From Amoebophrya sp. AT5.2 (lineage: Eukaryota > Sar > Dinophyceae > Syndiniales > Amoebophryaceae), in NCBI GenBank assembly GCA_005223375.1, contig RXOD01003881.1, forward strand, positions 1 to 40,489: 40,489 nt of DNA, in the 5' to 3' direction. This document shows positions 1-8,759 of the stretch, piece by piece. Under the pieces are notes generated by a model. It saw only the letters and a list, made by a program, of their open reading frames with translations, was not told the origin of the DNA and did not search any database. Every line of letters begins with the position of its first letter. The first letter of the stretch is position 1. Both the position numbers and the translations under genes were made by a program.

Positions 1-58
1 TCCTTGTGATAAGGCCAAAAAACAACCAAATCGGGTCAAAAAACGGGGGCGGCCGTTT

Positions 59-2152
59 TTAAAAGTTGCGTCTAACAATGCATTTTTTTGAGCTGTAATC
101 CACCGCAGCAGGTGGAGGTGGCGCAAGGGTCCACCACCTGTCCGCCGCAGCAGCTTTAGCTTCTGGCGAGGCCGCAGCGGAGATTCTCTCACTCGCAGTC
201 ACAGGACGCCGGATTAGTGCTGTGGGAGAAGTAGCATCAGCACGGGCCGCAGCAGGAGCATCCCCACCAGGGGCCCCCGCAGTTCTGGCTGCGTCCGCGG
301 GGGGGGGCGCTGCTCGCAGCACACGCCACACGTTTTCGCCACGGCCGTAGCGGCCGGGCCGCCTGAGCACCTTTCGCGAGTGCCGAAACAGGCTCCGGCG
401 CATGTAGTACTGAAAGAATTTCTGCACGAATTGCGGATCCAAGGCGCGGAACACCTTCTTCAGGACGGGAATCAGGATGGACGCCACGGGTATGTTGTGC
501 CACGGCGTGTGGCGACTGCTGGCACGATACCTGCAGGCGCTGCTTGTGACGACGGTAGCCGGCCGCCAGCTCTCGTCGGTCTCCGTGTGCGCTTCCTCCG
601 GAAACAAGTTCGCGAGCAGCACCGCCTTTTCGTAAACGCGGCGGAAGCGGTCAATCGAAGCTGGTGTGCTGCTTGACGCAGCCGAGGCGATCTCGGCCTG
701 CTGCTGCTGCTCGAATCCGGCACCAAGCACGGGAACTTCCGCCAAGCTCCGCTGCTGGTGGAGCCTTCGGCCCTTGTTTTTTCTGTGGACTGGCAGGCCC
801 AGGCCCAGCCGCCCGACGGCGTGTAAGATCGTCTCAAAGTACAGGTCGGCGGGCCGGTAGCGCGACTGCAGCGCGAGAATGCGCCGCCAGACGTCCCGCA
901 CACCGTGGACGGCCTGGCCACTCGACGCGCCCGGCGCTCCTACGTGTTCCCCTTCTTCTTGTGCCGTAGCCAAGCGGCTGCCTGAAGATGCGGCGATTCT
1001 CGATACGAAGTTCCCAGCTGCAAAACCGGATGAATCCTGCGCCTGCCGCGTCACTCCACTCGGTAGTACCGTGCCCTGCGAAACAGGCAACGCAGATGCC
1101 GTCGGGCTCGTCGTTCCAGTGACCGGTCTCGCGACTACAGCGACCCTCTTGCAGTCGAGGAAACCATTTGCGCGCGCGGAATTTCTTGAAGCAGACCACA
1201 ACTCCGCGAACGTTCCGTCGGCCGGCAGCGCCAACGGTAGCTGCAGTACTTGTACCAGCTCCATCGAGATGACTTCTTCACGTGTGTCCTCGCTCCGGAG
1301 ACGATACGAAAGACCTCCACCGAGATCGGCAGCGGTGCAACGGCCTCCGTCTACTTCTCGTTCTCGGAACCTACGCAGTAGCGCGAACTCCACGCGCAGG
1401 TGCACTTGCGGCGGGCTCGCGAGGGTGGACATGGCCGGCGAGGGCGGCGTCGTGGTGGCCGTGTCTGCGGTGGCGTAGAGACCCGGTTGGATCTTCTGGT
1501 CGTGGTCCTCCCCATCCGTCGCCAGCCGGATGCCAACTTCCAACGCGCCGCCAGCTTTCTCAATCCGATATTGGTCTAGAAAAGGTCGCAGCATCAGTGC
1601 CCCCATCACGCGGGCGCGCAGCTTTCCTCCGGTGATGAAAGTAGAACTACTACTAGTACATCTAGTTCCAGCACAACCAGTACTATTCCGGCCTACTTCT
1701 TTTGCGTCGTCGCTCCCCTGTTGTCGCTGTTCAGCCGGGAGAAGGGAGGGCTCGTCGTCGATCTCGTCGTTGTCCAGCAGATAGAAGAGAGGACCCTGAC
1801 TCAACTCCAGCTTCCGCGGCAACAGGTTCTTGTTTGGAGCCGAGTACAATTCGTCCACCACGATTTTCGCAACCTCGGCCCAGGCGAAGTCCCCGCCCAT
1901 CCGCGTCCCGAGAACGTCCGCGTAAGAAGCAGTCGTATCGCTATCCATCATATCATGTTGCTGTTCCGGATGAGGACGGTCGCGCGTGAGGAGGTGCAGC
2001 AGCTTCAGAAACCGGGACGAAAACGTCCGTTTCCCGACAAGCACGTTGCGGGGGGAGCGCCGTGGACCAGAGTCGCTGGCGTCGGCGAGGGGCGCAGCGA
2101 AGTAAAGTGCGGCACCCAGCAGGGCGAGAATGCTACTTCGCCAGAACGACAT
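59..2152 (-). CDS. Secreted or lumenal protein of unknown function, 697 aa
   Basis: An uninterrupted reading frame from an ATG at 2152 to TAA at 59-61. The first ~26 residues form a classical signal peptide: a short charged start (MSFWRSS), a hydrophobic core (ILALLGAALYFAAPL) and a small-residue cleavage region (ADAS). The protein probably enters the secretory pathway. The middle is low complexity and Ser/Thr/Ala/Gln-rich. A more ordered stretch near residues 560-620 (IPVASILIPVLKKVFRALDP, then QKFFQYYMRRSLFRHSRKVL) has an amphipathic or hydrophobic segment followed by a strongly basic one. The C-terminus is rich in Ala and Pro. I recognise no catalytic motif or named family. The 26-residue start is clear and no intron is needed. 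It is the last gene of the same-strand array in this window; the remaining 58 bp to its left hold nothing recognisable. Confidence 0.7.
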   Translation of the reverse strand: MSFWRSSILALLGAALYFAAPLADASDSGPRRSPRNVLVGKRTFSSRFLKLLHLLTRDRPHPEQQHDMMDSDTTASYADVLGTRMGGDFAWAEVAKIVVDELYSAPNKNLLPRKLELSQGPLFYLLDNDEIDDEPSLLPAEQRQQGSDDAKEVGRNSTGCAGTRCTSSSSTFITGGKLRARVMGALMLRPFLDQYRIEKAGGALEVGIRLATDGEDHDQKIQPGLYATADTATTTPPSPAMSTLASPPQVHLRVEFALLRRFREREVDGGRCTAADLGGGLSYRLRSEDTREEVISMELVQVLQLPLALPADGTFAELWSASRNSARANGFLDCKRVAVVARPVTGTTSPTASALPVSQGTVLPSGVTRQAQDSSGFAAGNFVSRIAASSGSRLATAQEEGEHVGAPGASSGQAVHGVRDVWRRILALQSRYRPADLYFETILHAVGRLGLGLPVHRKNKGRRLHQQRSLAEVPVLGAGFEQQQQAEIASAASSSTPASIDRFRRVYEKAVLLANLFPEEAHTETDESWRPATVVTSSACRYRASSRHTPWHNIPVASILIPVLKKVFRALDPQFVQKFFQYYMRRSLFRHSRKVLRRPGRYGRGENVWRVLRAAPPPADAARTAGAPGGDAPAAARADATSPTALIRRPVTASERISAAASPEAKAAAADRWWTLAPPPPAAVDYSSKKCIVRRNF

Positions 2153-3550
2153 TTCTTAATGCTTCTATGCCCCCTACGCAGAGGGGCGATTCCTTCTGAT
2201 GTAAATCTTCAATCGATACAGTGGAGGACGAAGGTCGTTTTCTGCTGCTCGTACTCAGGTTTGCAACCGTTGAGTTAGTGCCAAGTGAACTTCTATTTGC
2301 TCTTCGCTACGAAGCTTCTAGTCCTGAAGATCTCAACGACCACATCTGGAGAACATGTGGACGACGCCAGCACGCAAACGAAGCTAAATCGCTAATTCTA
2401 TTCACACGCGACGCGATCCACATACGGTAAGGGGAACTGAGGTGTGTTCTTCTTGTGCGGACTGTATAATAAATTGTGCTAGTTGAACTTGAAGGGGTCG
2501 ATGCTACGCGTAGGCTAGGGACTGCGACGAGGTACTTTCTCATATAAATATTGATCATTCGTTACGAAGGAGGAGCGAAGAGCACGAATGACCATCACGA
2601 AAATCAGAGAGAACCAACAGGCCGCTTCTTCGCAACTATACAAAACTAAATCAATGGAATCACTAGAAGAAGTTGAAGTACCAGAAACAGAACCCAGTCG
2701 TAGAAGCAGAAAAGCTATCATACCTTGATGTGATCGTCGTCGTCCCGTCAATCGATCACGATCACAGCGCGGTTTCTCAATCTATCTATCTTAGCGAATT
2801 TTATAAGCGGCTCTGCCGACGTATAGGCGAAGACGTTTAAACGTATAAACGTATAGCGGGCCGCTTATTCGTTGCGTATAAGCTTACTCGTTGCTTAAAC
2901 GTCCGCGCCCGCTTCATTATACGCATTATACGTTTAAACGTGTTATACGCTATACGTGCTATAAACCAGGCTATAATCTCTATCAGCTGATTCCAGGCTA
3001 CTTTTCGTTTTTTCATCGGTTCATTGGGTCAAAATTTCTTGCAAAAGCAAGCCCGAGAGCACCGGTCTCCTGCCGGTCCGCAAACTATAAATACAGGGTC
3101 GCTTTGCATCGGCCCGGGGGATGTCGCCGTGGTCGTGATGTTGTACTTGTATTTCAGCTAATCTAGCACAAGCGCTTCTGTATGAGTGTCGTGGTCGTTT
3201 ACTGCGGTGTTCAACTTGAAAATTGAAACTCGGCAGCAGTTAAATTCCGTATGCGGACGTCAGTTTTCTTTATTCTCTCTGGCCGTCGGGTTGGTTGGTT
3301 GGGAGTTACCGCCCGCCGGCGCTGGCGTTTGTTAAAACTGCGATCTCGGAGGGCGCTTTCCCCCCTAAAAACCAGGATCTCGAACCGTCTGCCCACTTCG
3401 TCCGGCCACCGCTATGACGCACTCCGGTGGTTCTCACCTATTGCGATTCCGGCTCCTCCGGCTTCGGCGTCGCTTCGCTGACGGTACTGAAACTGAGCAC
3501 GCCGTCACGTCTGCTGCGACGTTGCCCTTGCCATGCGCCGCACGCTTGCG
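2153..3550. other. Intergenic spacer, no gene seen
   Basis: About 1.4 kb between the 5' end of the secreted protein gene and the 3' end of the PIP kinase gene. The reading frames here are short, lack family resemblance and differ in composition from the neighbouring genes. It must contain the upstream region of the gene at 59-2152. The one structured part is the inverted and tandem repeat cluster at about 2825-2965, described separately. I see no tRNA, snRNA or other RNA gene. Confidence 0.6.
2825..2965. repeat. Cluster of CGTATAA-type inverted and tandem repeats
   Basis: A 16-bp perfect inverted repeat, ACGTTTAAACGTATAA at 2833-2848 and its reverse complement at 2926-2941. Each arm contains the palindrome CGTTTAAACG. 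Between the arms lie two tandem 19-nt units, GCTTATTCGTTGCGTATAA at about 2863-2881 and GCTTACTCGTTGCTTAAAC at 2882-2900. Further TATACG/CGTATA words continue to about 2960. The block is AT-richer than its flanks. It could form a cruciform, be a degraded mobile element, or be a protein-binding or replication site; the sequence does not decide among these. Confidence 0.65.
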
Positions 3551-6500
3551 TCAGGTTGCGGTCGCTGCGTCAGCGACTTCCTTTTCGTCGGCTGCTTCCT
3601 CCACGTTCTCGAGTGCCTTTCCCGCGCTCCTTGCGTTTTTCATCTTCCCGCTTCCGTTTGCAAAGCACGACGTCAAAATGAACTTTACGAATCGCGCCGC
3701 GTAGTCGTCCGGCGCAACCGACGAAATATCCCGTTGAAACAACAGAGTGCTCTTGAGCAGGTTTTCCGTGAATTTTTTGAACGAGTACACCTGGAGTACG
3801 TCGACGATGCCGAGAAATATTTTCACCCTCCTCTCTCTCCCCCGATACACGTGGACAGCGTCGACGGGGTGGAAGGGAGACCACAGACTGTAGTCGAGGT
3901 GGCGAAAAGAGGTTCCCGCGCCGCTGGCGTTGGATGTGCGTTTTCCGGTGGCATCGGTGGCGCGCCGCCGCTTTTTTCGTCGAGAGATGACGCTACCAGC
4001 AGCTCCTACCTCTGATGCTTTCGTGTCACGGGCGTCACGCAATATTTTCGATCTTCTCCGAGCGCTGCCAGGCCCGGCGAGCCGGAGACGAGAATCGTCA
4101 CATGAGTAGCTACGCGATACCTGCGTGCGACCGCCCGCGAATGGCGCATCGGCATCCCTTTCGGACGTGGAAGCCGTGTGCTGCAGACGTGTAGCCCCAG
4201 GCGGCACTGACGAGTGGCGCTGCCTTCTGGTGGGTCTTATGGGTGGTACAACTTGTTCTGCTGTCCCCATGGCTCGCCCAATCATGTGGCCGTCGTGGTC
4301 CCATGTCATCTTCCTTTTTAGCCGCGTCGCTCGCGTCGCCCCCGCGCTCGTCGCACTTCCCAGGCTCATGGTGCTCCTCGGCGTCCCCGCGCCAGACGAA
4401 CCGGTGACTCGTGATGCAACTGGCGGGAAGTGGATCCCAACTAGCAGCGAGTAGTCCATCAATTCGTGCTTCGCTAGCCACTCCGCGTCGCTTTTCAGCG
4501 CCTCGCCGAAAACTTCGTAATCCCGCTCCCGGCCCCCTCCAGTAGGGGGCCTCGTCCTACCAGCCGCACCCGCCAACCGGAGCCGCCGACTGCCGTCCAG
4601 GAAGAAGTTGAGGTCCTTCAACGTCTTCCGCGAGCGCGCCGCGGCGGAGGCGGTCTGGGTCCAGCGGTTGAAGAAGGAGCCCTTCAGGTCGTAGCGCTCG
4701 GTCATCGGGAGAGAAGTGTGGAACACGTTCTGCATCACCAGCAAGCGAAGCGTCTTGCGCTCGAAGTACTTGGCTTTGTTCGCGTTCGCCTTGTTCGCCT
4801 TCGGGTTGTTGCTCGAGCGTCCTTCTACTTCGTTGTGGTGCTGGTCGTGCACCTTCTTGTTTATCTCGAACTTCTCGCCGGCCGGCTCGAACACAACTTT
4901 CAGAAGCATGTAGAAGTGCGGGAGCAAGGTTGCACGGCTGCGCGGCTGCACGATCTCTTCCAGGTAGTTCTCGAGCAGGTTGCCAGACACGAGTAGCCGG
5001 TGCTCCTCGTCCTTCACCGTCTTGATGCAGAAACGAGCGGACTGGGATAATTTATCGGGAAATAATTGTGGCAGAAGCGCCGATAGCATCAGCATCATCA
5101 GAGTCAATTGTGCAGAATCAGAACTATAGACGTGTACTTAAGTGCGTAGAGTAAAAGCAGCTACCTTGCTTCGGAAAAACAGCGAGTCGGACTTTCCCTC
5201 GCCCTTTTCCCCGCCATGCAGCACCGATAACTCTTCTAAGAACGCAGCCGTCGACAGCCCGAAAGCAGCGCGCACCGCGTGCGTCACATTCGGGCAGAAA
5301 TTCACGCCCGACAGCTCCACGCCGTGTTCCTCCAAAAAGGAACGGTTTTCTGGACTCGCATGCCATTTTGTGTGTTTTCGCTTTGTCTTGTCGTCGGGAG
5401 GGTCGGGAATCCGCAGCAAGCCCTGGATGGTCTGCGAAACGGCCTCGCAAAACCTTTCTCGCGCCGGCGATTGGGGCCTGGAGCCTTCCGGCTGCGAGTC
5501 GCGAGAGGGCGGTGCTAATGAGGCAGACGATGCGCCAGGCGGGGCCGGCGCACTAGAAGATGCTGACGTTGGGCTGCGCGCAACCTTCATCTCATCGCGT
5601 TCCCGACCGTCATCTGCTTCTCCGTGGTCCGCTGGCTTGCCTTGCCGCTCGGCTGAGGTTGAAGCAACTGCCGCAGGTGAAGTCGACGAGCTTGCACTCA
5701 TCTTCGCGGCAAGAAAACTAGAGCCAGCTGAACCTGAACTCGATGAAGAGCTCGAACTTGAGCAGGAGGCTGACGTGGATGCCGATGCGGTCGTTGATAT
5801 GGTGTTTCGTGGTGAAAACGAGTCGTAGACCGCCGCCTGCGGGATCCCCGCGTCTGCGCGCTTGCTTTCGCCCGCTCCCATCTCTGCCGCAGCGGAAGCG
5901 CCGGCGGGGGATTTGGTTTTAGTAGAAGCACTAGTACTAGATGAACTTTCAGTAGTAGTTGTCTCGCCAGGGGTTTCCTTCACAGCTTCCTTTACTCTTG
6001 CCGTGGTGCTTTCTCTAGCTTCTCCCGGTCTGTCATAAACTTCCGCGCCGTCTCCACCTGCGTCGATTTGATGCTCCTTTTTGCAGCATGAAAATGAATC
6101 TTCGGGTGAGTGATCATATTCGGCACTATTTCGCGCCGCCTCTACCTCCACGAAATTTTGTACCGAACCTTTACCCGGATCCGGATCGCCCTCGTTGCAA
6201 GCACTTTCCGAAACCAGTGGCTGATTCTGATCCGCTACACCGTCGGCCAGATCGATCACGGCCAGGTCAATGATTTGAGACCTCTCCAGAAGAAGATCCT
6301 TACCGTATTCTTCTGTCGGAAGCGTGTTCCGCGCCGCTCTCTCCTCAGTCAGGACCGACACGGAAGACGAGGACACGGCGCTCGATGAGCCGGACGCCGC
6401 TAAGCCGACGCTCGAGGAGAGGGGCACGTCCGGCGATTCCAGTCGCAGCAACCTTTGCGCCACAAACGCGCCCGCGCCGCCCCCGGTGCTAGTCGTTGCG

Positions 6501-7813
6501 CAACCAGAACCGGCCGCACCGCTGCCCGTGCTAGTGGTTCTGCGCACGCCTGTTCCGTTCGGTGTCGACGATATTCCGCTAACGGCTTGCGCCTGCTTCC
6601 GCTCAAAGCGCGAGACGCGCTTCGCGAACGATCGCTGCCGCTCCCGATAACACCTGCAGGCGCCGTCGGCGAGGCGCGCCCAGCGGGCGACCACTTTCGC
6701 GTCCTCCTGCCGGAGGCTGGCGCGGTCGCGATCTTTTGCTTCGACGACCTGGGCCTGCGGTTCCGGCAACGTCGCGTCCTCCTGCTTGTTTTCGACGTTT
6801 ATTCCGCACTCCAACGCAAGACCCGCCGCAGTACTTCTGTCCAGCTCCAGAAGCGGCATTTCGGTTTTGCACATTTCCTCCGCGTTAGTCTCCGCCTGCT
6901 GTGGTCTTTCGTGCGCTGTGGTACCGGTAGTATTTTCGCGATCGTCAAGAACATCCCGCTCCAGCGCCGAAATCCTCGCTTGGCTCAGCACTTGTTCGTC
7001 CGATACCTGCTCCTCTTTCACGAAAGGCATCGAGGTGGGGCCCGTGACGATCAGACTGCCGTCGACGTCGTCCAAGAGCGCGGTCACTTCCAACTTGCTC
7101 TTCAGAGCACGGTTGTCATCCCGTAGCTCCCTGTTCTCCCGCCGCATTTTCCGCAGCTCCTCCAGAAGCTGCCAATTCAACGACCGCAGAATCGCCACGG
7201 TGGAGTTCTTGTTCTTCGCCGACTTAAAAGTGTCGCAGTGCGACTGTCGCCGAGCACCGGCAGGGGGCGACGTCGCGCAGGGCGACGCGACTCCGTCGAA
7301 GTCGGTGGAAAACGGCGAACCGTTGATGCAGCTCTCATCCAACATGTCTGCCTTTTCATATGGCCGGCCCTGCGGCATCACGTGGCTGCGCACGAAGCCC
7401 GCGGTTGACTGGAACTCACCCTGCCCGTCGTCGTCAAGAAAGGCTGCCAGGAGGAGCGACGGGGACTGTTCCGCCGTAGTCGGGGAGGGGAACGCGCGCT
7501 TGCCATCGCAGTGCCGGGCCTTGCTTCGTGACGTGGACCAGGGGCAGTTGCTCTCCCCCAGACTCGGCGCACGAGTGCTCGTCGTGCTGACAGTGGATAC
7601 CGGAGCTGCTGCTGCTGTCGTGGTCGACCCTCCTCCTCCAGTCGCGGCTCCCGAAGGCAGATTTTGCGAGCAAAGTTCGCGCGCCGGCGAAGAGGAGGAG
7701 CAGGAAGATGAAGCTGTTGTCTTTCCCGAAAACTGCTGCCCCGATGCCGGGGGGGCGTGCGGGTGCAGGTACACCGCATCCGCCTTGCGCTTGCTGCGCC
7801 GCCCAGTTGGCAT
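3551..7813 (-). CDS. Phosphatidylinositol-phosphate kinase with long N-terminal extension (2 exons, 1379 aa)
   Basis: Exons 7813-5165 and 5041-3551, with a 123-nt intron (GTAGCT...CCCAG). The sum is 4140 nt, exactly 1380 codons. The junction makes GKSDSLFFRSK/SARFCIKTV, aligning without a gap to the PIPK glycine-rich loop and ATP-binding lysine (about Lys890). Further family motifs: NVF...RYDLKGS (~988-1005), LKDLNFF (~1024), ELMDYSLLVGIH (~1076-1087, the DxSLxxG signature) and FLGIVDVLQVY with the metal-binding Asp at ~1297. It should phosphorylate phosphatidylinositol monophosphates at membranes. About 180 residues of Ser/Arg-rich insert separate MDYSLL from the IVD motif. The ~780-residue N-terminal region is low complexity with one coiled coil (~207-243, LLEELRKMRRENRELRDD). 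The start is the first in-frame ATG after a stop; a GTG seven codons upstream is less likely. Whether the kinase is type I, II or III is not resolved. Confidence 0.9.
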
Positions 7814-8759
7814 CGAGCACCTCGATTCGAGCACGAGCTGTACGGAACCTAGAGGCGTAGCCGCCTCTTGTTTGACGCGGAATCACCGCGAGTATCACAG
7901 GAGAGTGGCGTTCCGAGCCCGTAGTGGACGCTCAAGCACGAGAACAAGCTCATGGTCATGCCTTCAAGTTCAACAATTGCACTAGAAGTTGATTGTATAT
8001 CGTGTCCTCTCCTTCTCCCCGCTACTTCAATTTGTGGACCCACCTGCATCGCGAGCTCTTTTCGAATTGCACTGAAAATGCGAATTGACGAACGTGCCTT
8101 GACTGGTCACCACGCGCCGAACACCAGAGTGACACGATAGTACAACGTGGTCCTCCACCTTTGGTTTTCATTTTTCGCACCTCTCCGCGAAGCAATATCG
8201 TCGTGTTTGAATTACATACTCGCATTCCATGCTTCGCCGAGGATACAGGACCTTCATAAGTGCGATACATGTGCTGCGATGAATTTCTTTGAATTATTGC
8301 GACGCACTGACAAAGAAACTCCGATCCCGATCGGAACTAGCTTTCCGGCTGTGAAAAAATGCTGGGAAAAAATCTCCTTGCAAAATTTAACAAATGGTCT
8401 CCCCCGCAGTGCCAGACGGTCTTACCTCCTCCTGCACACTTTAATTAAAAATCATGCGCGTCTTTCAATTTCCCTTCGGCTTCGCCTCTGCTCGGCCACT
8501 CCGCTAAAACCAAATACTGACCTCCCGTTTAGAAGGAGTTTCGCTTCACTGCAAAAGTGAGTGTGCTGCGCGTTTCCTCCATTTTCTCGCTCTCGCCGCT
8601 GGAAGCGCCTGTGATGATGTCGACAACTTCAAGAACAATCATCGATTTAGAAATATTTATTCCCTTGCGACAAAGACAATGAAAGCAGAACACGTGCTGG
8701 GTTGCACCTGAACTAATTTCTTACTTCCGATTCGGCGACTTCACTTGTCTCAATCGCGA
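7814..8759. other. Intergenic spacer upstream of the PIP kinase gene
   Basis: About 950 bp that should hold the PIP kinase promoter or trans-splice region and the 3' end of the coiled-coil gene. A 137-codon frame on the plus strand (8147-8560) has no signal peptide, motif or family resemblance and would be the only plus-strand gene here, so I do not call it. No RNA gene or strong repeat is visible. Confidence 0.55.

Noticed and set aside
6786..7985. 399-codon open frame on the plus strand
   Set aside because: It lies antisense to the GC-rich first exon of the PIP kinase gene; its Ser/Arg composition is what the complement of the low-complexity exon produces, and it has no motif.
8147..8560. 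137-codon frame on the plus strand in an intergenic spacer
   Set aside because: No signal peptide, motif or family resemblance, average spacer composition, and it would be the only plus-strand gene.
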